64,000 bases of DNA from Schistocerca nitens. Its lineage: Eukaryota > Arthropoda > Insecta > Orthoptera > Acrididae. The position numbers were made by a program, and so were the translations under genes. This document shows positions 36,101 through 48,859 of the stretch, in pieces. Location of the stretch: the NCBI RefSeq assembly GCF_023898315.1, contig NC_064622.1, forward strand, positions 270,187,503 through 270,251,502, in the 5' to 3' direction. Numbering within the stretch: position 1 is the first letter of the stretch; each line of letters starts with the position of its first letter. The notes under the pieces were generated by a model. That model did no database searches. It saw only the letters and a list, made by a program, of their open reading frames with translations, and had not been told where the DNA came from.

Positions 36101-36720
36101 CCCGTGGCAGTCAACCTATCAAATCCCATAAGAGTTTGAGCAATGTGAGTGCATCTGCACTACAGATGATCATTGGCTGGTAAGCCTCAACTACATGAAT
36201 ATGGTGTCTGAAAGAACAGACACCATTGGTGATCTTGCGGCTCTCGAAGAATGAAATTACATTGAAATACAGATCTTTGTAGCTGCTTAAGGCATTGATA
36301 AATATAAACATTTTCAACTGTCCTCGTTGATATTTATCAGTGCCTGTAAGCAGCCGCAAAAGTCTGGATTTCAGTTTAATTTCATTTTTCAAGAGCAGCA
36401 AGATCAACAATGGTATCTGTTCTTTCGGGCACCGTATTCATATTCAAAGTATCTGGTTCAGTCCTTCCACTCAACTCAGAACCAAAGGGCCATGATTAAT
36501 TCTGGGGACATTGCTGGAAATTGTGATCTTCATTGAAACTCCATGCGCAAGGCTGGTTGTCTCAACCTTCTCTGTCAGTCGCTGGAATGATCAAAGAATG
36601 ACCTTGGAGCACAGACGACAGGCATCATTTGCTCCAACGTACAGCCCAATCTGCATTTGGTTGCACCTTGTTCTCTTAATGGCTGCTGGAATAGCCTCTT
36701 CAGCATGTTGAATGAGGCCC
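33141..36720 (-). mobile_element. LINE (CR1/jockey-like), long copy interrupted by a SINE
   Basis: Leftward from 36720: an ORF1-like piece with a GDSL-esterase-like pattern (LYVGANDA.R, FQRLTEKVETT). A SINE insertion (35832-36430) follows. Next is an endonuclease part near 35300-35050 (KVICGAFYRPP, NPIHNVNILDVFGDVHIETG). Then FWKYVKAVSGMKLIVQSLVN near 34690, VTPVYKKGSRTDPQNYHPI near 34300 and FADDAV near 33970. The 3' end near 33141 has the CCCTCTGCCATGCGCC-type end and a TAGATG-like tail. It belongs to the same family as 11505-12590. Many frame changes; inactive. Confidence 0.8.
35832..36430 (-). mobile_element. Composite SINE plus long inverted repeat (copy 2), inserted in a LINE
   Basis: The - strand contains the tRNA-like region (35925-36000) and tail (35832-35915) of the SINE also seen at 30286-30660. 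On its 5' side is an imperfect palindrome with arms of about 115 bp (36190-36300 and 36308-36430); both arms carry the SINE tail sequence and a ACAGATACCATTG-like block. The unit is flanked by similar 13-mers, ATTCCAAGTATTT (about 35819-35831) and ATTCAAAGTATCT (about 36431-36443), a probable target duplication. Confidence 0.75.
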
Positions 36721-38164
36721 CCAGGTCAATCGTTTGACAGTAGTCACAGCAATTTCAAGTTCAGTAATTTCAAGAACGTCAACTAATTCATACTGTACTC
36801 AAGAACAAGATTCACAGTGGGGCTGCATTTTGGCTGGTGCAGTGTGTTACAAGGCAGTGAACAAACAACTAGAAATTAATCCTGCTAAGTATCTTTCACT
36901 CTCTTGAGTTAAAAAGTTACTAATTCCCTATAAAAACTGAAGCAACTACACAAAATGAGATTTCTATTAAGGCAACACAAAAACCTATGGTAAAAATTAC
37001 TAGTTTCCTAAAACGTTTCGATGTTAGTTATAATTAGCAAATTTGATAACAGAGTTAATGTACAATAATTGCAGATAATATATACGGCTAATCCTCTTTA
37101 AGGGAAAACTAGATGCAACACAATATGTTAGTTAGAAAATTTGCTACAGTAATTAAATCATTAATGCGAAATTCCTACAAATTGCTTGTGGATTATGCGA
37201 AGGACAATGGCAGCCTCAAAAAATTCTCAATAATGCACATTTATTTGCATGAATATACAATGAAATTTAGGGGTGAGGTATTCTTTGGCTGAACTGTGAA
37301 CAACAAAAGCTGATTTGCTACAAAATAAATTAAGTTTCCAAAACACCCGTACTGGTAACTTACAAAAATATAGTTTTGCAAGCAGCCAAAAGTTCTCAAA
37401 ATAAACCCATTTGTCACACAATTGTACAAAAAAATTTGAGAACAATTGTTGTGAACAAGGATAGGCCTACTTCACTCAAAAATTTTAAAAGATCACAATT
37501 AAGTTTAAGCCTAAATTTGATGAGAACAGTAAGAGATTATCACGGCACTCATGAATGTTTGAAATTTCACCATATATCACAATCCAGACATGTATTGATA
37601 CAATCAATGAAAGATTATGCAGAAGCGACATGAAGAGTAAAATCGGCAAATCTGAAATGTCAAATTGACACACAATCTTGTACACATGGTCTCACACAAA
37701 AGAAAATTCCTAAGTTGGCCTTTATATATGAATGATTCACCTTCTATTATGGCAGCTGATAGAATCATGTGGTGATTAACCTGAGTTGGTCCAGCCAGTT
37801 AACCACGTCCAGATAACTTTGCCGTTAGGCTTGATTTTGACCTAAATATCACAATATTTTTGTCAACTACAATGAACACTCCCCTTTCTATGGCATATAA
37901 TCTGTCTTTTTGATGTACATTCCATACCTGTTTAATATTTTGCAAACTTCTATTTCAATTTTCATCTAGCTATCAGTTCTGAGAAAAAATTGAGCATGAC
38001 ATTTTCCTGGAGTTCAGTAAATTCAGGAAGTTTGTTACAAATGCTTTGGCAGTTTATTGACAGTTGAAGTGGCTTTACTTTGTAAGCAATTCAATTCCCC
38101 ACTTTGTGTATCAACTAGTGAGCATTCATCAGAAGACCTAGCCTAAAAAAACTTTAATGTGCTC
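36721..38164. other. No recognised gene
   Basis: Strongly AT-rich, with only short frames. It separates two LINE segments and may itself be an unrecognised insertion. Confidence 0.5.
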
Positions 38165-38789
38165 TACACAATTACTCTACTGCCTAAGTAGCTGCTTGTT
38201 GTGTATAGTGCACTCCTGACCTATCAAGGGGAGCCCTACAATTCTGAATCTCAGCTCCTTACAGAGGACCCCAATCAAGTATGGGTACAGTAATGCAGAT
38301 TATGAGCTCTCTTTGTATCCCACGAGCGAGGCTAGCAGTTTTCACTACTTCCACCAGTTGCCCATACAAACTGTGGATGACTTCAGAAACCAAGCTACAG
38401 GTGTCACTGGTGGCAACATCAGTCCTAGTTTGCAGATGACTGCACCCTGCATCCTCAATAGCCGTAGGCTGAGCCACCTCTCCAGTAGGGTGGTTCCCCT
38501 CGCAGACAACTGAGCCCATATTGGACTTATTATTAGCCATGGATGTTATTTTCCTAAAGACCTCCATTGCACCCCATATATTTGCTCAAACCCTGATGAT
38601 GGAGTGGCCACTTGTACACTCAAAAGGTGAAGAGGTGAGGCAGATGGCCAGTCCCCAACACTGACTCTCCTCCTCTAGCAACATGAATTTGTTACAACCC
38701 ATCACTCACTCGGCACTCTGTGGTGAGCAGAGATCCCCTGCATCAGTTACACTGTAAGGTGCCTTGGTAGTAGAGCCCGTGGGTGAAAT

Positions 38790-38833
<44 letters not shown>

Positions 38834-38985
38834 CATGCCAGATTCTCTGCCTGCATTACACTCTGAGGCAGCAGCCTCAAGACAGCTCATCACAGTGAAC
38901 AGTCTTCAGCTGTTTACAAACTGTGGCCAGCTCCTGCGTCTGACTAAGATATCTCCGACAGTCACTGTCAGACTTCCTTATTTCA
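38165..38985 (-). mobile_element. LINE 5' fragment with ORF1-like GDSL-type region
   Basis: The - strand frame 38567-38259 reads VAQPTAIEDAGCSHLQTRTD, VATSDTCSLVSEVIHSLYGQ, LVEVVKTASLARGIQ and so on. It matches from memory the ORF1 of an abundant locust LINE that carries a GDSL/SGNH-like esterase pattern. It duplicates the segment at 36500-36720, so it is a separate copy. A (GT)n tract at 38791-38832 interrupts it. Confidence 0.6.
38791..38832. repeat. (GT)n microsatellite
   Basis: About 21 GT units. Confidence 0.97.
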
Positions 38986-39145
38986 GGAACTGGTATTGAA
39001 GAAAAACTGCCACCTTTAACAAATCTTTCTTACAAGGTAAAGACAACAGAAATGTGAGATTTTTCCAAGGATGTCCTAACAGTTTACCAGTTTATAGGTT
39101 TGTGGTTGACTTTCTGATCATGTCACATAAGATACATTATCTATA

Positions 39146-39282
39146 TTATGAGAAGGAAGGCTGCTACTCACCATATAGCAGAGATGCTGAGTCGCAGATA
39201 GGCACAACAAAAAGACTCTCACAATTATGTTTTTGGCCGTTAAGGCCTTTGTCAACAACAGACAGACAAAGATGCGCGCACA

Positions 39283-39332
<50 letters not shown>

Positions 39333-40270
39333 GGGTGGGGGTAAGGAGGAGGCTGGAGCGAGGAGGGGAAGGGAGAGGGATAGTATGATGGGGGTAGCGA
39401 ACAGCAAAGTGCTGCAGGTTAGACTGAGGACAGAGGAGTGATGGGAAAGGGAGGTGGATGGTAAATAGCAGAAAGGAGAGAAATAAAGACTGGGTGTGGT
39501 GGTGGAATGACAGCTTTGTACTGCTGGAATGGGAACAGGGAAGGGGCTGGATGGGTGAGGACAGTGACTAACAAAGGTTGAGGCCAGGAGGGTTACAGAA
39601 TGTAGGATGCATTGCGGGGAAAGTTCTCACCTGCACAATTCAGAAAAGCTGGTGTTGGTGGGAAGGATCCATATGGCACAGGCTGTGAAGCAGTCATTGA
39701 AATGAAGGATAACATGTTTGGCATTGTGTTCAGCAACGGGGTGGTCCACTTGTATCTTGACCACAGTTTGTCGGTGGCCATTCACGTGGACAGACAGCTT
39801 GTTGGTTGTCACGCCTATGTAGAATGCAGTACAGTGGTTGCAGCTTAGCTTGTAGACCACATGACTTTGTTTCACAGGTAGCCCTTGCCTTTGACGGGAT
39901 AGGTGATGTTAGTGACTGGACTGCAGTAGGTGGTGGTGAGAGGCTGTATGGGACAGGTCTTGCATCTAGGTCTATTACAGGGGTATGAGCCATGAGGCAA
40001 GGAATTGGGAACAGGGGTTTTGCAAGGATGGACGAGAATATTGTGTAGGTTCAATGGATGGAAGAATACCACTGTGGGAGGGGTGGGAAGGATAGTGGGC
40101 AGAACATTTCTCATTTCAGGGCACAATGAGAGGTAGTCGAAACCCTGGCAGAGAATGTAATTCAGTTGCTTCAGTCCTGGATGATACAGAGTTCTTCTTC
40201 TTCTTTTTGTTGTGCTTATCTGCGACTCAGCATCCCTGCTATATGGTGAGTAGCAACTTTCATTCTCATA
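39146..40270 (-). mobile_element. Penelope-like element, internally deleted, endonuclease retained
   Basis: The ends are inverted repeats of about 65 bp (GGCTGCTACTCACCATATAG at left; its complement near 40230-40255). On the - strand the frame from 40126 gives NLHNILVHPCKTPVPNSLPH, then PCNRPRCKTCPIQ, and continues in another frame as HVVYKLSCNHCTAFYIGVTT (39870-39810) and a VDHPVAEHNAKHV segment. These are the CxC...C motif and GIY-YIG core (VYKL...FYIG) of the Penelope endonuclease. The reverse transcriptase has been deleted. (AC)n and (GCAC)n tracts lie near 39280-39328. Confidence 0.85.
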
Positions 40271-41198
40271 ATATTGTTACATTCCGTCCTGGATTTTCCA
40301 TTGTTTCAAAAATACTTTATCTCATAGATCTATAGTCAGATTTAGTCTTTTAGGCTACAATGTCCTAGTGGGAGGGAGTGTTTCTGCACTTGAAACATGA
40401 GTACATTGTGGTTCCCACAATTTCCAGTTGATAGCAGGGTCGTACTGTCATTGTGGTTGAAAAATTGACCAAAAAAAAAAAAAAAGCCCAACGTTGTCTG
40501 ATACATGCTGAATGCCTTTTTCTAGTCTGTGGAGCATATTGTTGATGTTACACAAATTTTATCCACTGTTGTTGTTCCACGAAGCTTCCTCACCAAGAAG
40601 TGAAACAAGCACTGAATCGAGATACGAAGCTGAAGAGCACAGAATATACATGTTTCATTTACATTGTTCTACAATTGCAGCATTATTGCTATTCTTTGTA
40701 AATCAAGTGCTGTCGGCTTTTTTTCACCTTGTTAGTCTGTCAATAAGGTGAATTTGTTGCTAGTATGCATGCATTTTGTCAAGTGAAATTTTCAAAGATT
40801 ATTGCATTGCTAGTATGTATTGTAGTGAACTTAGGTAATTGTTTACATGCAAAAGTAGTGAAATTGTGTTAGAGATAAAAAGACTTTCTTGATAAATTTA
40901 GTTCTGCAAAGTCTGTGTGCACCACCATGTACCCACTGTTTATTATTCAGTTATTAATAAAGGAGTTGTCAGTGTGTGAATTTTCTGAAAGGATATCAGT
41001 TGTAACTGCAATAAATGTGATATACTTTACAGTGATCGCAATCTGTAATGTCAGTTGGTGATGCTTAAAAGCATTAGTAAAGAGTATGTACACACTGTAT
41101 AATTGGAAAAAAGTTTTTTATATAATTGGTAGAGCAGATTTTAGCATTCTTGGAGGATGTAGCAACACTCCCTATGCTAGAATTCAGAACGCGTGTAT
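40271..41198. other. No recognised gene
   Basis: AT-rich. The last part, next to the mariner-like element, may belong to a LINE whose end continues at 42783. Confidence 0.5.
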
Positions 41199-42781
41199 AC
41201 AGGGTGTTACAAAAATGTACGACCAAACTTTCAGGAAACATTCCTCACACACAAATAAAGAAAAGATGTTATGTGGACATGTGTCCGGAAACGCTTAATT
41301 TCCATGTTAGAGCTCGTTTTAGTTTTGTCAGTATGTACTGTACTTCCTCGATTCACCGCCAGTTGGCCCAATTGAAGGAAGGTAATGTTGACTTCGGTGC
41401 TTGTGTTGACATGCGACTCATTGCTCTACTGTAATAGCATCAAGCACATCAGTACGTAGCATCAACACATTAGTGTTCATCACGAACGTGGTTTTGCAGT
41501 CAGTGCAATGTTTACAAATGCGGAGATGGCAGATGCCCATTGTTGTATGGATTAGCACGGGGCAATAGCCGTGGCGCGGTACGTTTGTATCGAGACAGAT
41601 TTCCAGAACGAAGGTGTCCCGACAGGAAGACGTTCGAAGCAACTGATCGGCGTCTTAGGGAGCACGGAACATTCCAGCCTATGACTCGCGACTGGGAACG
41701 ACCTAGAATGACGAGGACACCTGCAATTGGGCGAGGCAATTCTTCGTGCAGTTGACGATAACCCTAATGTCAGTGTCAGAGAAGTTGCTGCTGTACAAGG
41801 TAACGTTGACCACGTCACTGTATGGAGAGTGCTACGGGAGAACCAGTTGTTTCCGTACCATGTACAGCGTGTGCAGGCACTATCAGCAGCTGATTGGCCT
41901 CCACGGGTACACTTCTGCGAATGGTTCATCCAACAATGTGTCAATCCTCATTTCAGTGCAAATGTTCTCTTTACGGATGAGGCTTCATTCCAACGGGATC
42001 AAATTGTAAATTTTCACAATCAACATATGTGGGCTGACGAGAAACCGCACGCAATTGTGCAATCACATCATCAACACAGATTTTCTGTGAACGTTTGGGC
42101 AGGCATTGTTGGTGATGTCTTGATTGGGCCCCATGTTCTTCCACCTACGCTCAATGGAGCACGTTATCATGATTTCATATGGGATACTCTACCTGTGCTG
42201 CTAGAACATGTGCCATTACAAGTACGACACAACATGTGGTTCATGCACGATGGAGCTCCTGCACATTTCAGTCGAAGTGTTCGTACGCTTATCAACAACA
42301 GATTTGGTGACCGATGGATTGGTAGATGCGGACCAATTCCATGGCCTCCACGCTCTCCTGACCTCAACCCTCTTGACTTTCATTTATGGGGGCATTTGAA
42401 AGCTTTTGTCTACGCAACCCCGGTACCAAATGTAGAGACTCTTCATGTTCGTATCGTGGACGGCTGTGATACAATACCCCATTCTCCAGGGCTGCATCAG
42501 CGCATCAGGGATTCCATGTGACAGAGGGTGGATGTATGTATCCTCACTAACGGAGGACATTTTGAACATTTCCTGTAACAAAGTGTTTGAAGTCACGCTG
42601 GTGCGTTCTGTTGCTGTGTGTTTCCATTCAATGATTAATGTGATTTGAAGAGAAGTAATAAAATGAGCTCTAACATGGAAAGTAAGCGTTTCCAGACACA
42701 TGTCCACATAACATATTTTCTTCCTTTGTGTGTGAGGAATGTTTCCTGAAAGTTTGGCCGTACCTTTTTGTAACACCCTGT
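41199..42781 (+). mobile_element. Mariner-like DD41D transposon, whole length, nearly intact
   Basis: The ends ACAGGGTGTTACAAAAATGT and its complement (tip CACCCTGT at 42774-42781) are inverted repeats of at least 100 bp, flanked by TA. The N-terminal DUF4817-like HTH is split over two frames (MFTNAEMADAH at 41509, then YGLARGNSRGAVRLYRDRFP). A frame open from 41727 to 42521 holds the rest: VSVREVAAVQGNVDHVTVWR, LFTDEASF (first Asp), FMHDGAPAHF (second Asp) and PRSPDLNPLDFHLWG (third Asp). The second and third Asp are 41 residues apart, the DD41D spacing reported for rosa-type mariners. About two frame changes keep it from being complete. Confidence 0.85.
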
Positions 42782-42782
42782 A

Positions 42783-42920
42783 TAATCTGGTGGGAAGATA
42801 TTTATCAAGCTCTCATGTAATATACAGCAAGAAGCTGGGAATCCTTACCAATTCAAAAGAAAATTAAAATCATATTTGATTGACCACTGTATCAGCAAAT
42901 TATCTGAATATCTATAGTAA
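42783..42920 (+). mobile_element. Possible LINE C-terminal fragment
   Basis: One frame reads GNPYQFKRKLKSYLIDHCIS KLSEYL (split for display) then a stop, resembling the FKK.LK.YLL...FYS..EYL end of some LINE ORF2 proteins. The mariner-like element may have landed inside this LINE. Weak. Confidence 0.4.
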
Positions 42921-45355
42921 AAGACTGAAAAGTTCTTTTAGCTACATGACAAGAAACAATATTCAGTGTAAAGCTGCACAATAAGTATTATTGTACTATA
43001 AACAGTACTAATTATTTAGAAATGTAGGTAAATATTTTCTTTGAAAAATACCAATTTAATCAAGTAACTATTAAGGCACCAATAGCAGATAAGTGGCAGT
43101 TACCTAGAATAGCTGAGGAGGCAACAGCCTTTTGCAAAGTATCAGTTTTCTTTCTAATTTACTTGATTAAATTTATCTGGGCTCAGCATAAAAGCATTAA
43201 GTAGTACAGTGATAATTTATTGTCAATAAATGATATAGATAAGTCTCTGTTATTGCTTCTCCTTCGTTAATGTATACCTTGAATTTTTCTATGTCCCTGA
43301 AAGATTCTCCTTCTTGATAGGATCCAAGAGCACTATGAATTCATTTATTAAATATAAAATAAGGATGAATGCAACCACTCATACATAGCATACTGATGTG
43401 TGGAGCAATCACACTAGGTTTTGAGCTCTCGCTCTTTTTATAGTAAAAACACATATTCACACCCACGTGCACATGTCCACACACACACACACACAAACAA
43501 AGAAAGATCCCCATGGCCATGTGAGTGTTTTTCCATGCTCCACACACACAAAATTTCTAAGAAAGTAGGAGCATAATGCAATGAAGTTTTCCTTGAGCGG
43601 TTTGTGTATTTTACAATACATTGTCCTCATAGGACTACAAAACTACTTTTAACCTATGACATTTAGTTCTATATACTTGGATGGAAAATCACAAAATATG
43701 ACAAATAATTACTCATGGTGTATGTTGAATGTTGTGGAACATCATTCACGATGTGGCACATTTGAGCCACAAAAAAAGCAGTCGTGACAAATCTTTTTGG
43801 AAAGGAAGATTGGAGTTTAACATCCTGTCAACTACAAGATCAGCAGATAAACAAATAATTTATGTTCAGAGCTATTGTCTGAAAGGTACAGAATGTCTAT
43901 GTTTCATTTCAGTAAACCACAGAAATTGTTGATAACACTATGCACTAAAAGAGCACATAGTAATGTGCCATGCTCTAAATTAGTGTCAAACATGAACGAG
44001 ATGTGTATGCCATTCTTCCTGCAAAGCTGCGACAGCGTGGCTAGGCTGTGTGAAGGGAAACTATCGATAGCATTACACCTCTCAAACTTGTTTTAAGATG
44101 AAGTTGGTTATTATGAAACAAGTCCAGTTTAGTTGAGCAATGTAGTGTCTCAGGATGAAATTGTCACATCTTACACTTGCTTAATGACATCAGTTAGTAT
44201 GATAGATGCTATTTGTTAGACTGGTTCAGTCATAATATCTACAAATAGATATTTGTGTGTACAAGTATCTACCACCCCACACATGGACTCCATCTTCCTG
44301 AAGTCATCCCTTCCTTGCTTTTTCATAGATGATAATGGGTTCCTGTTTCCTGCCAAGTCAAAACATGCAACCTATCAGTTAACAAAAGCGTTATCTAAAA
44401 AGAGAACTTATCTCCCCGACGACATTGGAGTCACATTTGGGAAGAATTGGTTATAACCTCAAATCCTGTTGGGTGACCCAGATTTTACAATTGCTTCCTG
44501 GAAATAAGTTAAATCCTTGAACAAAATCATGGTTAAGTTTTGTGTGCCCATCTGAGCCCAGCCAGAGCTTGAACACTGTCTCTAATGAATTTAAAATCAA
44601 TAGACTACTATCTTTTCTTTCTTTCTTCCATGTTGACATTGTCACTTGTTTTAAAAATGGTGATCAGTTCACATGGCTGAGGACCTCAATAGGGCAGGTC
44701 ATTGATCACTAATGGGAAATGGATTACAACTACACACACAAATTATTGTTGCTGCAAGTTACCCATCTTTGATGGCCTTTCTGCAACTCCTCAAAATATT
44801 GTGGATGCTCTGAAGACCGTCTGTGTTAGAGGATAAAAGAATTCCTGTAATGAAGTAAATCTTTGCAGTAGTGGTTCATGTTATATAGTCTGTCACAATA
44901 CATCAACTTGTTTGGTGCTGAGTGGAATTTCTTGGAAAGGCACTGCATACTCTGCAGGTGATTAGCAGATTTTCATGGCTCATGTGCAGATAATGACACC
45001 GTGTGCTCCATATGGCTCAAGTTAATTTTTGTTTGATACTGAATAGAGATTGAGCACAAGGAATACTATCTTGGTAGTGTTGTTTGAAGAACAAAGTTCT
45101 GTCTAGTTACACCAAAGATACTCAAGCATGTAACAGTGTTTCCATTTTATATGAGAGATACTCCCAGCATGATTATTATATGAAAAGCACATACGTTAAT
45201 TAGGTAAGCTCTGTCTTCAAGTGACTGAGGTCATAATATGCTGAAAATTCTTCATAGGACCTAGTCAGTTTATCATCTATCTTGAAAATAAGAAACTCTG
45301 TGCCGCTCTTTGCAGTATAGATGAAACACTTCACCTCTGAATGCATATGATGTGC
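42921..45355. other. No recognised gene
   Basis: AT-rich intergenic sequence with a short (AC)n near 43478. Frames up to 73 residues have no recognisable domain. Confidence 0.5.
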
Positions 45356-45357
45356 TA

Positions 45358-46631
45358 TCCAAAATTTTCGGGACTGGTGCTGCCATCTGTTGAAAACCTT
45401 ACCTTTGGACTAATGATCACCATCACCCTCAAAATAGTTCCCATCCGCACATACACACCGGTCCCAGCAATTCTGCCACTGGTCAAACGTTTTCTGGAAG
45501 TCCTGTTCTTTGAGGGTGTTTATCACTGCCAGCAATGCTTTTTGGATCCTCTCTAGAGTGTCGAACCGAAGGCCTTTCAACTTGAGTTTCAGTTTGGGAA
45601 TAACGCGAAGTCGCAAGCTGCCAAATCTGGCGAGTACAGTGGGTGGGGTACAACCCCCATGTTGAAGGTTCTGGTGAGCAAGGATGTGTGACAGGCCGCG
45701 TTGTCATGATGCAGCAGCCATTTCCCTTGACGCCAAAGTTCAGGCAGTCGTCTCCACATGTTTTCATGGGGCCATCGCAAAAGAGTCAGAATTACATGGA
45801 ATTCACTGTTTAGTTGGGTGGGACGAATTCTTTGTGCACAACTCCCTTGGTATCAAAGAAAACAATGATCATGCTCTTCACTTGCCTCACTTTTTTGGGT
45901 CTTGGAGAGCCAGGGCTCTTCCACGGGGACGATTATTGCTTTGTCTATGAGTCATAACCATAAATCCAGCTCTTGCCGCCAGTGAGAACCTGTGACAAGG
46001 AGGTTGGGTCATCAGATGCGGTCTGACGAAGGTCTGTGCACACTTCAACATGCTGTACCTTCTGATCAGCAGTCAAGATCCTTGGCACAAATTTTGTGGT
46101 GACATGATGCATGCCCAATTCATCAGTCGACATTCATTGGCATCTGCCATAACCAACACCCACTTCATCTGCAAGGTCTTGAATGGTTCGACGTCAATCC
46201 ACACGAGCCAATTGTTAAAGTTTGACAATAATGTCTGGCGTTGTGCGGCTAACGGTCCTTCTAGTGTGAGCATCACTTTGACGTCTCTACGGCCGGCCCT
46301 GAACCCAGCATGCCACTCAAATACATGTGTACAGCTCATGCTCTGGCCTCCAAACACTTGTGAATCATTGCAAGAGTCTCTGTAGCACTTTTCCCGAGAT
46401 TCATGCTGAATTTGATATGCACACACAGTTCTGTTCGCGGATCCATCGTAAAATCGCCACACACCACACACAGAGTATTACGGAAATCACTGTGGACACG
46501 CAACACATCCTCCCAGCTGAATGCCACTCCGCACACTGACTCATCAGATATGCAGCTCTCACCAACTAGCGGTGCAAAGATCTACCACTCCTACTTTCCA
46601 GATGGCAGCACTAGTTCCGAAAATTTTGGAT
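45358..46631 (-). mobile_element. Mariner (DD34D type), whole length, inactive
   Basis: The terminal repeats TCCAAAATTTTCGGGACTGG (45358) and the complement of TCCAAAATTTTCGGAACTAG (46631) bound 1274 bp, the usual mariner size. Leftward frames read IKFSMNLGKSATETLAMI, CTHVFEWHAGFRAGRRDV, KFVPRILTADQKVQHVEVCT DLRQTASDD (split for display), LTGGKSWIYGYD, then LLHHDNAACHTS, YSPDLAACDFALFPN and DRCVCADGNYFEGDGDH. The spacing between the last two catalytic Asp positions is 30 instead of 34 residues, a small deletion. The first Asp is replaced (GGKSW for GDESW). Several frame changes. Confidence 0.88.
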
Positions 46632-46709
46632 TCCACCTCGTAGGTTGACTGCTGGCAGTGGCAGGGTGGTTTGAGAACGTTTTTCCATACAAGTAACTTA
46701 TCATTTGGT

Positions 46710-46722
46710 ATCCCCCCCCCCC

Positions 46723-46753
<31 letters not shown>

Positions 46754-46793
46754 CCACCACCACCACCACCACCACCACCACCACCACCACCCT
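46710..46793. repeat. Poly-C, (AAC)n and (CAC)n microsatellite
   Basis: A C run followed by AAC and then ACC trinucleotide repeats. Confidence 0.95.
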
Positions 46794-47959
46794 CTTCCCC
46801 CTTTTCCCTCTTACACTCTCAGCTGTGACAGTTTTTACTGCTAATTTTGATACACGCTGTATACAAATATTGCACCCAGTTGCCTTTGGCAATCCTAATG
46901 GCAGCTTCTACCTTAAACTAGCCCTGGTTGTTGATGTAAATGTTACCTAGAAAGGGAGCAAGAACAATACTTTGAGCTAGCTCGTTCTTCCATGTTCTCC
47001 AGAGCCAATTTCGCAGAAAGCACTCAACTGGTATCTTGATGCAATTGAGCTGGTACTGGGATTTTAATGTGTACCAGGAGTGCACACAATATACCTGCAA
47101 ACAAACAGAGATTTTTTTTCAAGTTGATAACCAAAACTTTGACTGTTGCTCATGTATAATATTGTTTCTCTTTTGTCAATTTCTGCATTAACTTCTCAGA
47201 CTGGGCTGTTCAGTTTGTTACCAACAAATTTTGTGGTGTGGAACTTCTGTACTCTAACTGTTAGTGTTTTCTGTGCCTTCAGCAAAAAGGACATCTCACG
47301 TGCAGCATTTTTACACATTACCCTCACACATTTACTGCCATTCTGAATTTGTCTTTTACTGGCTCTAAGATATCAACTTGGAATAGTGGTAGTAAACTGC
47401 ATCCATCTTTTCTGCCCACATTCCTGGCCTTCATTATTCTTCCTCTCACGGCATTGATGTTTTCCATCCATATGGCTACTAGTGGTATCCCATTGGCTCT
47501 TAATGTTAACAATTTTTATCCTCCCTTCCGTGCAGAGTCAGTTCTTTCTACAGCCGTCTCAACTTCAGATGTTCCTTAGATTTTCAATCTCTTCTCCATC
47601 TTCACTCAGATTTGTGACAACTCTGACTCTAACATTTTATTTATTTTTATTTCATTGGTTTGATATTTCAACAACGTGCAGATGTATATGATTGAGAGTT
47701 GGTTTTGAACCAATCTTGGGAAGAATAAAAATGTTAACTGTTCACTGGAACTTACTATATGTTCCATTCTATTCCATACTCCTTTGCTTTTAAGGTTAGG
47801 TTAACCACCACTATCTGTGGAAATTTCTCCAGCATCTGCACATCATTTCCTTATTCACAGAATGTTAACTTAAAATGTGGTAATAAAACATCCTTAGAGG
47901 TGAATAAATAATTTGGAGTAAAGGTGACAACAATACCTGCATTTTTGTAGCTTTCAACA
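46794..47959. other. No recognised gene
   Basis: Several frames of 60-80 residues are present but none shows a domain I recognise. Confidence 0.5.
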
Positions 47960-48680
47960 CTTCCACACCAAAAACTCACTCACATAACCTGGTCACCAGT
48001 GAAAAGTACATCTGTAGTGATAATCAGTTCCTTGTCCAGTGTGTCAAAGGTCTTACTGAGGCCTTTAGAGTGGCATATCCCAAAAACGTACTCCACAAAC
48101 AGCCCTTCTGAGCCATATCCACCCCCCCCCCCAACTTCCAGTTGCCCAATGACATCCTGATACACCCACAAAAACTCTTACTCCAGTCCTGTTACATGTC
48201 TTGGGCTATCTTGTCAGAGGCAGGGCCATGTGTGAGAGCAGTTGTCACAAACCAGGTGTCTTGTAATTTCTGCTCAGCTTTACATGTGGTTATGACCTTC
48301 AAACACATCTTCACAGGATCAAATGAACATCATTACATGCGGCCAAGAGCAGAGCAGAGCTGAGCTGAGCACCCAGTGGCAGAACGCTCTGTCGAACACA
48401 ACACACACAGTTTCAGCGCCTGCTTCATAATCCTTACCATTTGGATCCTTCCTCCTCTGAATTATGCATGTGGAAGTCCCTTGCAGTAAATCCTATGATT
48501 CTGTCATCCTCCTGTTTCCTGTCTCCACTAGCCCCTGCCCACAACCATAACATTACTTATGCTGCACCGACACCTTTTCTGGAGTCTCCCTCTCCCCATG
48601 TTCTATTCACACCTCTAATTGCAGTCTTCCATGTCATCAAGCGCCATTCGCAAGTCCCCCCCCCCCCCCCCCCAGAGTAG
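47960..48680 (+). mobile_element. Very decayed Penelope-like endonuclease region
   Basis: Segments such as GRAMCESSCHKPGVL near 48220 and TVSAPAS-type to NPYHLDPSSSELCMWKSLAV near 48400-48490 follow the order at the Penelope endonuclease end (G.ATCE...H.V.YKL; ..WILPTNTSFSELHRWELS). Poly-C runs (48122-48132, 48657-48672) interrupt it. Family membership is by resemblance only. Confidence 0.45.
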
Positions 48681-48821
48681 CTATTAGCCATCTCACCTCT
48701 CTTCCCTGTCAATTCCAACAGACACCACCTCAGCCCAGTTGAGATCCATTGCACGCACAATGTAGCAGCTGGAATAACATGGGTTCGTTCTCCCCCTCCC
48801 CTCTCTCTCTTCCAGAGTGTG

Positions 48822-48859
<38 letters not shown>

